In this document: positions 7,830 to 15,968 of the stretch, piece after piece | How the letters are laid out: each line of letters begins with the position of its first letter | How positions within the stretch are numbered: position 1 is the first letter of the stretch | Assembly: GCA_046328505.1 (NCBI GenBank) | Contig: JAXLWL010000010.1 | Coordinates: 6,989 to 70,988 of the forward strand | From: JBDHWG01 sp046328505 | Lineage (GTDB): Bacteria; Chloroflexota; Anaerolineae; Epilineales; JAHCIE01 | DNA: 64,000 nucleotides | Direction of reading: 5' to 3' | Program-made: the position numbers and the translations under genes | Notes under the pieces: model-generated | The model's database searches: none | Told to the model about the DNA's origin: nothing | What the model saw: the letters and a program-made list of their open reading frames with translations, nothing else

Positions 7830-9809
7830 ATGAGCACACAGGTCGCTCCAAGCCCTGTTGAAACAACAACGACTCGGCCTCTGTGGATCGAAGGAGACCA
7901 GACGCTCGACGCTCATATTCCCGACGGCGCCCTGACCGAAAAATGGGGCCGTTACCAGCAGGAAATGAAGCTCGTCGCGCCCTCCAACCGCCGCCGCTAC
8001 ACGATTATCATCGTCGGCACCGGGCTGGCAGGCGGCGCGGCGGCAGCCACCCTCGGTGAAGCCGGCTACAACGTCTTGAACTTCTGTTTTCAGGATAGCC
8101 CGCGCCGCGCCCACAGCGTCGCCGCCCAGGGCGGCATCAACGCCGCCAAGAACTACCGCAACGACGGCGACAACACGTGGCGTTTCTTCGTCGATACCAT
8201 CAAGGGCGGCGACTATCGCTCGCGCGAGGCCAACGTCTACCGCCTCGCCCAGGTGAGCGTGGACATCATCGACCAGTGCGTCGCCGTCGGCGTGCCGTTC
8301 GCCCGCGAGTACGGCGGATACCTTGACACGCGCTCCTTCGGCGGCACGCAGGTCGCCCGAACATTCTACGCCCGCGGCCAGACGGGCCAGCAGCTTCTGC
8401 TGGGCGTCTACTCCTCGCTGATGCGCCAGGTCGAGCGCGGCGCGGTGAAACTGTTCCCCCGCCACGAGATGATGGACCTGGTGCTCGTCGACGGCGTCGC
8501 GCGGGGCATCGTCACTCGCAACCTCATTACAGGCGAGATCAAGTCCTACGCTGCCGACGCCGTCGTGCTCTGCACGGGCGGCTACGGTAACGTCTACTAC
8601 CTCTCAACCTACGGTCGCGGCAGCAACGCCACCGCCTCCTGGCGCGCGTACAAACGCGGCGCTCTAATCGCCAACCCTGCCTTCACCCAGATCCACCCGA
8701 CGTGCATTCCGGTCAAGGGCGACTACCAGTCGAAGCTCACCCTCATCAGCGAGTCGGTCCGCAAAGATGGGCGCTGCTGGGTGCCGAAGCGCGTGGGCGA
8801 CAACCGTCCCCCTAACGACATTCCCGAGGACGAGCGCGACTACTACCTCGAGCGCATGTATCCGAGCTACGGCAACCTCGCTCCCCGCGACATCGCCTCC
8901 CGCGCCGCCAAGCGCGTGTGCGATGAGGGGCGCGGCGTCGGGCCGGGCGGCCAGGGCGTTTACCTGGACCTGCGCGACGCGATCCAGCGCCTCGGCAAGA
9001 AAGTCATCGCGGACCGCTACGGCAACCTCATGGAAATGTACGAGCAGATTACGGACGAAGACCCGTACACGGTGCCGCTGCGCATCTACCCTGCCGTCCA
9101 CTATACCATGGGCGGCCTGTGGGTTGATTACCAGCTCATGAGCAACATTCCGGGGCTGTTCGTCGGCGGCGAGGCTAACTTCTCCGACCACGGCGCCAAC
9201 CGCCTCGGCGCGAGCGCCCTGCTCCAGGGTCTCGCCGACGGCTATTGGGTGCTGCCGGTCACGGTGCCGAACTACCTCGCCACGGCCAGACCTTCGGCGG
9301 TGAGCATCGAGGATCCGGCGTTCAAGGAAGCCGAGGCCGAGGTGAACGGCAAGATCCGCCGGCTTCTCGCGGTCAACGGCAAGCACTCGGTGGACACTAT
9401 CTACCGTGAGCTGGGCAAGACGATGTGGGAGTTCTGCGGCATGGCGCGCAACGACCAGGGTCTACGTACCGGCCTGGAGCGCATCCCTGAGATTCGCGAG
9501 ATGTTCTGGAAAGACGTGCGCGTTCCCGGCGACAACGAGGAGTTCAACCAACAGCTCGAGAAGGCCAGCCGCGTCGCCGACTTCCTGGAGTTGGCGGAAC
9601 TGATAGTGACGGATGCGCTTATGCGCAGCGAGTCGTGCGGCGGCCACTTCCGCGAGGAGAGCCAGTACCCGGACGGCGAGGCCAAGCGCGACGACGAGCA
9701 CTTCTCGTTCGTGGGCGCGTGGAAGTACAACGGCAGCGAGCCGCCCATCCTCATCAAAGAACCGCTGGTCTACGACAACGTCCACTTGGCCGTGCGTAGC
9801 TACAAGTAG
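7830..9809 (+). CDS. sdhA: Succinate dehydrogenase flavoprotein subunit
   Basis: A 659-residue catalytic subunit oxidising succinate to fumarate. The FAD Rossmann motif IIIVGTGLAGGAAAATLGEA is near residues 53-72, and the flavin-linking segment RRAHSVAAQGGIN follows at about residue 92, with the His that carries covalent FAD. The substrate/capping region includes HYTMGGLWVDY and GEANFSDHGANRLGASALLQ, and a conserved Arg-rich tail (RSESCGGHFREE) is present. Length matches the longer, type B SdhA of Gram-positive, Bacteroidetes and Chloroflexota enzymes. It lies 34 bases after sdhC and 27 bases before sdhB. Confidence 0.97.
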   Translation: MSTQVAPSPVETTTTRPLWIEGDQTLDAHIPDGALTEKWGRYQQEMKLVAPSNRRRYTIIIVGTGLAGGAAAATLGEAGYNVLNFCFQDSPRRAHSVAAQGGINAAKNYRNDGDNTWRFFVDTIKGGDYRSREANVYRLAQVSVDIIDQCVAVGVPFAREYGGYLDTRSFGGTQVARTFYARGQTGQQLLLGVYSSLMRQVERGAVKLFPRHEMMDLVLVDGVARGIVTRNLITGEIKSYAADAVVLCTGGYGNVYYLSTYGRGSNATASWRAYKRGALIANPAFTQIHPTCIPVKGDYQSKLTLISESVRKDGRCWVPKRVGDNRPPNDIPEDERDYYLERMYPSYGNLAPRDIASRAAKRVCDEGRGVGPGGQGVYLDLRDAIQRLGKKVIADRYGNLMEMYEQITDEDPYTVPLRIYPAVHYTMGGLWVDYQLMSNIPGLFVGGEANFSDHGANRLGASALLQGLADGYWVLPVTVPNYLATARPSAVSIEDPAFKEAEAEVNGKIRRLLAVNGKHSVDTIYRELGKTMWEFCGMARNDQGLRTGLERIPEIREMFWKDVRVPGDNEEFNQQLEKASRVADFLELAELIVTDALMRSESCGGHFREESQYPDGEAKRDDEHFSFVGAWKYNGSEPPILIKEPLVYDNVHLAVRSYK

Positions 9810-9836
9810 CGCTGAAAGAGCAGCGGTGGAGATATT

Positions 9837-10586
9837 ATGAACGTCACCCTCAATGTCTGGCGGCAAAAGAATGCAGACAGCCCTGGTAACTTCCAGAGTT
9901 ACCAGGCGAACGATATCAGCGAGGATATGTCGTTTCTCGAAATGCTCGATATTGTGAACCAGAGCATTATCGAGAGCGGTGGCGACCCGATCGCCTTCGA
10001 CCACGACTGCCGCGAGGGAATCTGCGGCATGTGCGGCATCGTCATCAACGGTGTCCCCCACGGCGGCTTCGCCTCGACGACGTGCCAGCTCTACATGCGC
10101 CACTTCAAGAACGGCCAGACCATCACCCTGGAGCCGTTCCGCTCGCGCGCGTTCCCCGTCATCAAGGACCTCGCCGTTAACCGCACCGCCCTCGACCGCA
10201 TCATCTCGGCCGGTGGCTTCATCAGCGCCAACACCGGCAGCGCCCCCGACGGCAACGACATGCTCGTTCCCAAGCAGAACGCCGACGATGCGATGGTCTA
10301 CGCGGCCTGCATCGGTTGTGGCGCGTGCGTCGCCGCCTGCCCCAACGGCTCGGCGATGCTATTCACCGGCGCGAAAGTCTCGCACCTGCTAGAGCTGCCC
10401 CAGGGCCAGCCCGAGCGTTACCAGCGCGTTGTGGCGATGCTGGAGACACACGACGCCGAGGGCTTCGGGAGCTGCACGAACCACGGCGAGTGCGCCGCTG
10501 TCTGCCCGGCCCACATCCCGATGAGCGCCATCGCCATGCTCAACCGCGACTTGCGCACGGCGGCGTTCAAGGGCTACATGAAGTAG
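9837..10586 (+). CDS. sdhB: Succinate dehydrogenase iron-sulfur subunit
   Basis: A 249-residue subunit that relays electrons through three iron-sulfur centres. The [2Fe-2S] ligands are in CREGICGMCGIV plus a later Cys (STTCQ), the [4Fe-4S] site is CIGCGACVAACPNGS, and the [3Fe-4S] and remaining ligands lie in CTNHGECAAVCPAHIP. All expected cysteines are visible. It closes the sdhCAB operon and is followed by a clear hairpin terminator. Confidence 0.97.
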   Translation: MNVTLNVWRQKNADSPGNFQSYQANDISEDMSFLEMLDIVNQSIIESGGDPIAFDHDCREGICGMCGIVINGVPHGGFASTTCQLYMRHFKNGQTITLEPFRSRAFPVIKDLAVNRTALDRIISAGGFISANTGSAPDGNDMLVPKQNADDAMVYAACIGCGACVAACPNGSAMLFTGAKVSHLLELPQGQPERYQRVVAMLETHDAEGFGSCTNHGECAAVCPAHIPMSAIAMLNRDLRTAAFKGYMK

Positions 10587-10611
10587 TTGCACGCCTGAAT
10601 CCGGCTTTCCC

Positions 10612-10652
10612 GGGACTGGAGGCGCGAACCCGCGTCCTCCAGTCCCTCTCGT
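10612..10652 (+). terminator. Hairpin terminator of sdhCAB
   Basis: A perfect 11-bp stem (GGGACTGGAGG 10612-10622 with CCTCCAGTCCC 10636-10646) and a 13-nt loop are followed by TCTCGTTT. It sits 25 bases after the sdhB stop and before the ribosome binding site of the next gene, so read-through into that gene may be limited. Confidence 0.75.
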
Positions 10653-10669
10653 TTCCTAAGGAGGACGCG

Positions 10670-11629
10670 ATGATTGTAGACCGTTCGGCGGCCCACACCC
10701 TATCGGCGTATGGCGGCGACGGCTGGCAGCCGCGCCTTCGCTCACTGCGCGAGGAGTTGGGCGACCTCTGGGCCGCGTGCGGCATTGCCACCGAGTGGGA
10801 GCCGCTGCGCGCCGTCCTCCTTCACCGTCCCGGCGAGGAGCTCCTCGCCTCCGCCGACCCCAACGCCGTCAACATGCTCGCCCCCCTCGAGCTCGCCAAG
10901 GCCCAGGCGCAGCACGACGCCCTGGCGCAAGCCTACCGCGACGCCGGCGCGACCGTTTATTATGTCGACCCCGACGCTGCCCCCACCCCGAACCAGATGT
11001 TCATGGCCGACCTGTTCGCCATGACCCCGGAGGGTGCGATCATCGCGCGCCCGGCCTCGCAAGTTCGCGCGGGCGAGGAGCGCGTCGCCGCGCGGCGGCT
11101 GGCTGACCTGGGCATCCCCATCCTCCGCAGCATCAGCGGCCGCGGCACGTTCGAGGGCGCCGACCTCATCTGGCTCGACTCACAGACGGCGCTGCTCGGC
11201 CGCGGCCTGCGCACCAACGACGAAGGCGCGGCGCAAATCAAAAGCGTGCTGGGCGAGATGGGCGTCGAGGTCGTGCAGATTGACTTGCCCTTTGGGACGA
11301 TGCACCTGATGGGGATGATTCGCATCGTAGACCGCGACCTGGCGATCGCGTGGCCGACGCGCCTCGTTCACCGCGGCGTCGAGGCGCTGCGGGCGCGTGG
11401 CTACGACGTCGCGTTCATTCCGGACGAGCGCGAGGCGCGCGACGGCTTCGCGCTCAACTTCGTCACCCTCGGCCCGCGCCGGGTGCTCATGGCAGCGGGC
11501 AACCCGAACACGCAGGGGTTCCTCGAATCGCTGGGGGTTACGTGTCACACAGTGGAGGTCGACGAGCTAGGCAAAGCCGCAGGCGCCATCGGGTGTCTGA
11601 CGGGCATCGTGTATAGAAGGCCCGCCTAG
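10670..11629 (+). CDS. Amidinotransferase/dimethylargininase-like enzyme
   Basis: A 319-residue member of the guanidino-group-modifying (GME) superfamily, which includes dimethylarginine dimethylaminohydrolase and arginine deiminase. The start at ATG 10670 follows AAGGAGG at 10658-10664. Family landmarks are GTFEGADLIW (substrate-binding Glu-Asp), GTMHLMGMIRI (catalytic His) and the C-terminal IGCLTGIVYR (nucleophilic Cys). It hydrolyses or transfers the guanidinium group of an arginine-like substrate; which one is not clear. It converges on an MDR dehydrogenase gene, with stops only one base apart. Confidence 0.82.
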   Translation: MIVDRSAAHTLSAYGGDGWQPRLRSLREELGDLWAACGIATEWEPLRAVLLHRPGEELLASADPNAVNMLAPLELAKAQAQHDALAQAYRDAGATVYYVDPDAAPTPNQMFMADLFAMTPEGAIIARPASQVRAGEERVAARRLADLGIPILRSISGRGTFEGADLIWLDSQTALLGRGLRTNDEGAAQIKSVLGEMGVEVVQIDLPFGTMHLMGMIRIVDRDLAIAWPTRLVHRGVEALRARGYDVAFIPDEREARDGFALNFVTLGPRRVLMAAGNPNTQGFLESLGVTCHTVEVDELGKAAGAIGCLTGIVYRRPA

Positions 11630-11630
11630 C

Positions 11631-12641
11631 TTAGTGTTGGTCGCCGCTCACTAGACTTCCCGTCTCTTCCACGACGATGACGACCTTGCCGCGGGCGTGG
11701 CCCGTGCCGAGGTAGCGCATGGCGTCAGGGACCTGGGCAAGCGTCGCGAAACGCTTATCGATGACCGGCTTGACCTTGCCGGCCTCGATCAGCCCTTTGA
11801 CGACAATCAGGTCCGCCTGGTTCGTTTTCGCCGATAGGCCGCCCATCTTCCTGTCCCCGCCGATGGACATGAGAGGCCCCATGAGCAGCGCCTGGAACAT
11901 CTGCGAGGGCTGGCCGCCGGCCATGACGTAGATACCCTTGGGCGCGAGGGCGCGCTTGTAGTCCGAGAGCGAGCGATTTCCGTTGGCGGCAAAGATAAGA
12001 TCGTACTGCTGCCCACTCGTGGTGAAGTCCTCTTTGGTGTAATCGATGACGTGATCCGCGCCGAGGGAGCGCGCCTGGTCGACGTTCCTGGTGCTGCACA
12101 CCGCCGTGACCTCGGCGCCGAACGCCTTGGCGATCTGCACCGCGTATGTCCCCACCCCGCCCGACGCCCCATTGATCAGGACTTTCTGCCCGGCCCGAAC
12201 ATGCCCCCGGTCGCGCAGCCCCTGCAGCGCCGTGACGGCCGCCAGGGGAACGGCGGCGGCCTCCTCGAACGACAGATTGGTCGGCTTCGGCGCGACGGCG
12301 CGCTCCGGAACGGCCACATACTCGGCGAAACCGCCAAAGCCGTACAGGGCTATATCGCCGTATACCTCATCGCCCGGCCGAAACTGCCTGACTCCCGGCC
12401 CAACGGCCTCGACGACGCCGGCGATGTCGGCGCCAAGGATTGTGTGTTTCGGCTTGCGCAGGCCGCCGACCATCACGCGCACGAGGAAAATGTCGGAGGT
12501 CAGGAGGTGCCAGTCGGCCGCGTTGACGGAGACGGCGTGGATCTTGACCAGGACTTCGTCGTCCTTGGGCGCAGGCTTCGCTACCTCTTCGAGGTGAAGG
12601 ACGTCAGGGGGTCCGTACTGCGTGTAGACGACGGCTTGCAT
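11631..12641 (-). CDS. MDR-family quinone oxidoreductase-like NAD(P)H dehydrogenase
   Basis: A 336-residue medium-chain dehydrogenase/reductase. The cofactor motif is NGASGGVGTYAVQIAKAFGA near residues 155-175, the AxxGxxG type typical of quinone oxidoreductases. The catalytic-zinc motif of classical alcohol dehydrogenases (GHE) is replaced by LGADIAGVVEAVG, and the structural-zinc cysteines are absent, so this is a zinc-independent zeta-crystallin-like reductase. It probably reduces quinones or enones with NADPH. It is alone on its strand, with its nearest upstream neighbour about 115 bases away. Confidence 0.88.
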   Translation of the reverse strand: MQAVVYTQYGPPDVLHLEEVAKPAPKDDEVLVKIHAVSVNAADWHLLTSDIFLVRVMVGGLRKPKHTILGADIAGVVEAVGPGVRQFRPGDEVYGDIALYGFGGFAEYVAVPERAVAPKPTNLSFEEAAAVPLAAVTALQGLRDRGHVRAGQKVLINGASGGVGTYAVQIAKAFGAEVTAVCSTRNVDQARSLGADHVIDYTKEDFTTSGQQYDLIFAANGNRSLSDYKRALAPKGIYVMAGGQPSQMFQALLMGPLMSIGGDRKMGGLSAKTNQADLIVVKGLIEAGKVKPVIDKRFATLAQVPDAMRYLGTGHARGKVVIVVEETGSLVSGDQH

Positions 12642-12757
12642 GAGTGTTCTCCCGGATTACGTTGCATCGAGCGCATCTAGACTTGTCTACGAACGTGCGC
12701 CCGCGCGGTTGCGCTCGGTTGTGACACTCACGCGCAAGCGGCATGCGGGGCAAGGTG

Positions 12758-13453
12758 TCACGTCAGAATGGGCAGCTTGAGCACATACCACAGACTGACC
12801 AGGAACAGCACCGTCGCGATGATGGTCACGCTCATGTCCACGACGTGCCACTTGAAGCGCGTAGCAATTCCCGCCACGAACAGCACCGACGCGAACATGA
12901 CAGTCAGCAGGGTGTACTGGTCACCGATCGCGCTCGCGCCGTTCGCCAGTTGGAGCTGCTGGTCGGCTTGCGCGGAAAGCTCGGTTGCTTTTTGTTGTTC
13001 GTCCAGCACATACTCGGGCATGACGAATGGCGAGGACGGAGCATCCGGGTTCTGGAGCGGCTTGGTCGCGAGCCAGGCGTCGGTCGCCGTCTTGAGCGCC
13101 GGCGGAAACCGTTTGTACAGGAAGTCGGCGAGCTGCTGGTTCTGAGTGCTGACGGCCTGCGCGTACTGCAGGAACATGTTAACCTGGATGGTCGCCGCGC
13201 GGTTGGCATTGTTCGTCGCTTCGGTCGCCTCGATGCGCAAGGTCGTAGCGTCGATGTAGTACTGATCCTGCTGGCCGTTCCACTTGGACGTCTGATAGCC
13301 GCACCAGGCCGTGGCGACGGTCGCCAGGCCGAGAAGAATAGCCGAGACGATTTCTAGCAAGCGCTCGAGGCGGTCGTCCTCGCTAGAGGCCATGACCATG
13401 TCCCGCCATCGCTCGTCCGTGTCGTGATGAACTGGCGTCGGTTGAGGCTCCAT
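12758..13453 (-). CDS. Membrane protein of unknown function (DUF4337-like layout)
   Basis: A 231-residue protein with one membrane helix near residue 40 (IVSAILLGLATVATAWCGY), a long helical, Gln/Ala-rich extramembrane segment (about 55-165) and two closely spaced C-terminal helices (about 175-230). This order recalls DUF4337 proteins, but that is only an architectural impression. ATG 13453 is preferred over the upstream TTG 13471. A plausible minus-strand promoter lies just upstream. The function is unknown. Confidence 0.65.
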   Translation of the reverse strand: MEPQPTPVHHDTDERWRDMVMASSEDDRLERLLEIVSAILLGLATVATAWCGYQTSKWNGQQDQYYIDATTLRIEATEATNNANRAATIQVNMFLQYAQAVSTQNQQLADFLYKRFPPALKTATDAWLATKPLQNPDAPSSPFVMPEYVLDEQQKATELSAQADQQLQLANGASAIGDQYTLLTVMFASVLFVAGIATRFKWHVVDMSVTIIATVLFLVSLWYVLKLPILT

Positions 13454-13485
13454 ACTCACTCTCTCTTTCAAGGATAATGGGCTGT

Positions 13486-13515
13486 ATCCTACAAGAAAGC
13501 GCGCATGCAGGCCAA
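13486..13515 (-). promoter_or_regulatory. Probable promoter for the membrane protein at 12758
   Basis: Read on the minus strand: TTGGCC (13510-13515) - 18 bp - TAGGAT (13486-13491), about 30 bases before the ATG at 13453. It overlaps the start of the truncated VOC open frame on the other strand. Confidence 0.45.
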
Positions 13516-13717
13516 TTTCGAGACGAAGAGATGGCAGTTTGGGACCTATAATTGCTGTGGAGTGTTCACCATCCCTGTCGAGGATGTAGATGCGATATGC
13601 GCGGAGCTGCGCAAGCGAGGCGTGGCGCTGCTAAACGGCCCAATGGATCGGCCGTGGGGCGTCCGAACCGCCAGCTTCATGGATCCCGCGGGCCACATCT
13701 GGGAGATCGCGAAGTAA
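13505..13717 (+). pseudogene. Truncated VOC (glyoxalase/bleomycin-resistance) domain remnant
   Basis: A 70-residue open frame encodes only the C-terminal half of a vicinal-oxygen-chelate domain: TIPVEDVDAICAELRKRGV, GPMDRPWGVRTASFMDPAGH and IWEIAK, including the metal-ligand Glu position of WEI. Full VOC modules are about 120-130 residues. The frame is closed by a TAA at 13475-13477, and the upstream bases belong to the promoter of a divergent gene, so the N-terminal half is missing. Best read as a decayed gene; a dimeric half-module is possible but less likely. Confidence 0.65.
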
Positions 13718-13746
13718 CAGCGGGCGAGTCAGCCAGAAAAGTGAGG

Positions 13747-13772
13747 GAGCCGGGGTCTGCCCTGGCTCTTTC
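13747..13772 (+). terminator. Possible terminator after the VOC remnant
   Basis: GAGCC-GGGG / CCC-T-GGCTC stem with a 4-nt loop (13747-13768) followed by TTTC. Confidence 0.45.
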
Positions 13773-13845
13773 GCGTCCCTGCGAGTACAATTCGGTCTTC
13801 AATAGCAATTCATCGCCCAACTTCGAACGCCGTCTTCGAGGACTC

Positions 13846-14712
13846 ATGATACTCTTCGCGCCCCCTGACCGTCTATTGTTCGGCACATCCGGCGTGCCCG
13901 ATTCGTCCCCCAAGCCCAGCTCCGAGGCGGGCATCATACGTACCCGCGAGCTTGGCCTGGGCTGCATGGAGATGGCGATGGTCCAGAAAGTGACCATCAC
14001 GGAGCCGACGGCGGCTAAAGTGCGCGCCACCGCTGAGCGCGAGAGCATCTACCTCAGTATCCACGCGCCGTACTACATCAACCTCAACAGCAAGGACCCG
14101 CAGAAGCTGGCCGACAGCCAGCAGCGCGTTCTGGCCGCGGCGCGAGCAGGCGACTGGACCGGCGCCCGCAACATCGTCCTGCATATTGCCTTCTATCACG
14201 ACAACACGCCCGCCGAGACGACGGCGATCATCCGCGACAACCTCCTACCGATAATGGAGACATTGAAGGCGGAAGGCTCCCAGGTCGTGCTGCGGCCGGA
14301 GACAATGGGCAAGCTAAGTCAGTGGGGCGACCTGGATGAAACCCTCGATCTGTGCGTCCAGGTTCCCGGTCTGCAGCCATGCATCGATTTCGCCCACCTT
14401 CACGCCCGCCACGGGCGCGACAACACGTATGACGAGTTCCTGGCGATCCTGGACCGCGTCGGCGACCGCCTGGGCGAACGCGCCTTGCGTGACTTGCACA
14501 TTCACATCTCCGGTATCGCCTACGGCCCGAAAGGCGAGCAGCACCACCTGACCTTCGCCGACGCCGACTTCAACTACCGCGACTGCCTGCGCGCCCTGCG
14601 CGACCGCAACTGCGCCGGGCTTGTCGTGGGGGAAAGCCCGGCGCGCGAGCTAGATGTCATCTTCCTGAAGAACGTGTGGCAAGAAGTGCTCGACGAGCGG
14701 GACATGGGCTAG
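13846..14712 (+). CDS. Endonuclease IV-like TIM-barrel (AP endonuclease family 2)
   Basis: A 288-residue TIM-barrel protein of the AP endonuclease family 2/endonuclease IV group, which cleaves at abasic sites in DNA. The metal-binding residues can be followed in order: His in SIHAPYY, His in VLHIAFYHD, Glu in VLRPETMGK, Asp and His in CIDFAHLHARHG, His in LHIHISGI, the E-Q-H of GEQHHLTF (where E. coli Nfo has D-x-H) and Glu in VVGESPA. The near-complete set favours a nuclease over a sugar isomerase. ATG 13846 is preferred; the frame continues upstream without conserved sequence. A weak TACAAT box lies at 13786-13791. Confidence 0.82.
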   Translation: MILFAPPDRLLFGTSGVPDSSPKPSSEAGIIRTRELGLGCMEMAMVQKVTITEPTAAKVRATAERESIYLSIHAPYYINLNSKDPQKLADSQQRVLAAARAGDWTGARNIVLHIAFYHDNTPAETTAIIRDNLLPIMETLKAEGSQVVLRPETMGKLSQWGDLDETLDLCVQVPGLQPCIDFAHLHARHGRDNTYDEFLAILDRVGDRLGERALRDLHIHISGIAYGPKGEQHHLTFADADFNYRDCLRALRDRNCAGLVVGESPARELDVIFLKNVWQEVLDERDMG

Positions 14713-14731
14713 CGGAGAGAAGGAGCCTGGC

Positions 14732-15877
14732 ATGGACACAGCGGACGTCGTCATTATCGGCGGTGGAGTCATTGGCGCGAGCGTCGCGTGGCACCTGGCG
14801 CAGCTCGGCTGCACCGACGTGGTGTTACTGGAGCGCGACGTGACCCTCAGTGGAGGCTCCACCGGCCGATCCGTGGGCGGCATCCGCCACGGCTTCTCCA
14901 GCGCCGTCAACGTCCAGCTATCCCTGGCGAGCAGCGCCCAGTTCCGCCGCTTCACAGACGACACCGACCAGCCGGCGCACTTCGTCTGGAACGGCTACCT
15001 GTTCCTCCTCGATAATGAAGACGACCTGCGCGTGTTCGAGCGCGAGGTCGCGATGCAGCAGAGCCTCGGTGTCCAGGGTGTGCGTCTCCTCACGCCGAGC
15101 GACATCAAGGCGCTCGTCCCGCAGATCAATGTCGACGACTTGGTGGGCGGAACGATTTGCGCGAGCGATGGCGTCGGCGATCCATATTCCATTTGCCAGG
15201 GCTACGCCACGGCAGCGCGCCGGCTGGGCGTGCGTGTGCGCACGGGCGTGGCCGTGACGGGCATCGGGGTCGAGGGCGGCAAGGTCACGCAGGTCGATAC
15301 GTCGGATGGGCCGATCGCATGCCGCTGGGTGGTGAACTGCGCCGGGCCGTGGGCGGCCCAGGTCGGCGAGCTGGCCGGCGTTGACTTGCCCATCGTCCCG
15401 CTCAAGCGCCAGGTGTACATCACCGACCGCTTCGACAGCCTGGCGCCCGACGTGCCGATGACCATCGATTTCGGCCCGTCGTTCTACTTTCGGCGCGAGG
15501 GCGCGGGCATCGTCTTCGGCATGACGAATAAGGCGCAGCCGCCGAGCTTCGACCTGACGGTCGATCCGGGCTGGCTCAGCGTCACCATTGAGCAGGCGCT
15601 GCGCCGCGTCCCGGTCCTGGCCGAGGCGCGCGTCATGCGCGGCTGGGCGGGGCTATACGACACGACACCGGACGGCAATCCGATCGTGGGCGCTTTGCCG
15701 GACGTCGAGGGCTTCCTGGTTGCGGCCGGATTCTCGGGTCACGGCTTCATGCACAGCCCGGCCACCGGCCAGGTCATCGCCGAGATGATCGTCGGGAAGG
15801 AGCCTTTCGTCGACGTCGGCGAGCTGTCCATCGAGCGCTTCAGCGAGGCCGTCCGCCACGAGCACAACGTCATCTAG
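14732..15877 (+). CDS. FAD-dependent amino-acid/amine oxidoreductase (DAO family)
   Basis: A 381-residue flavoenzyme of the D-amino-acid oxidase/sarcosine oxidase beta/glycine oxidase type. The N-terminal FAD motif is VVIIGGGVIGASVAWHLAQL, followed by LLERDVTLSGGSTGRSVGGI, as in sarcosine and proline dehydrogenase beta subunits. The C-terminal FAD contact is GLYDTTPDGNPIVG...GFSGHGFMHSP. It follows the endonuclease-like gene by 19 bases with an AAGGAG-type site. It probably oxidises a secondary amine or amino acid; substrate unknown. A distant paralogue is encoded at 27133-28335. Confidence 0.88.
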   Translation: MDTADVVIIGGGVIGASVAWHLAQLGCTDVVLLERDVTLSGGSTGRSVGGIRHGFSSAVNVQLSLASSAQFRRFTDDTDQPAHFVWNGYLFLLDNEDDLRVFEREVAMQQSLGVQGVRLLTPSDIKALVPQINVDDLVGGTICASDGVGDPYSICQGYATAARRLGVRVRTGVAVTGIGVEGGKVTQVDTSDGPIACRWVVNCAGPWAAQVGELAGVDLPIVPLKRQVYITDRFDSLAPDVPMTIDFGPSFYFRREGAGIVFGMTNKAQPPSFDLTVDPGWLSVTIEQALRRVPVLAEARVMRGWAGLYDTTPDGNPIVGALPDVEGFLVAAGFSGHGFMHSPATGQVIAEMIVGKEPFVDVGELSIERFSEAVRHEHNVI

Positions 15878-15886
15878 CGCCGCGGG

Positions 15887-15915
15887 TGGACGGTCACCCC
15901 ATCGCTGCCTATAAT
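15887..15915 (+). promoter_or_regulatory. Promoter for the homocysteine methyltransferase/MTHFR gene
   Basis: TGGACG (15887-15892) - 17 bp - TATAAT (15910-15915). Start would be near 15921-15922, 47 bases before the chosen ATG. Confidence 0.7.
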
Positions 15916-15968
15916 TTCTGGTGTCTGTATACGCCAACGAGCTCTCTCTGCCCCACCTTGAGGACCGA

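Noticed and set aside
15878..15968. SAM or cobalamin riboswitch before the methionine-pathway gene
   Set aside because: The predicted leader is under 50 bases and has no conserved core of either class.
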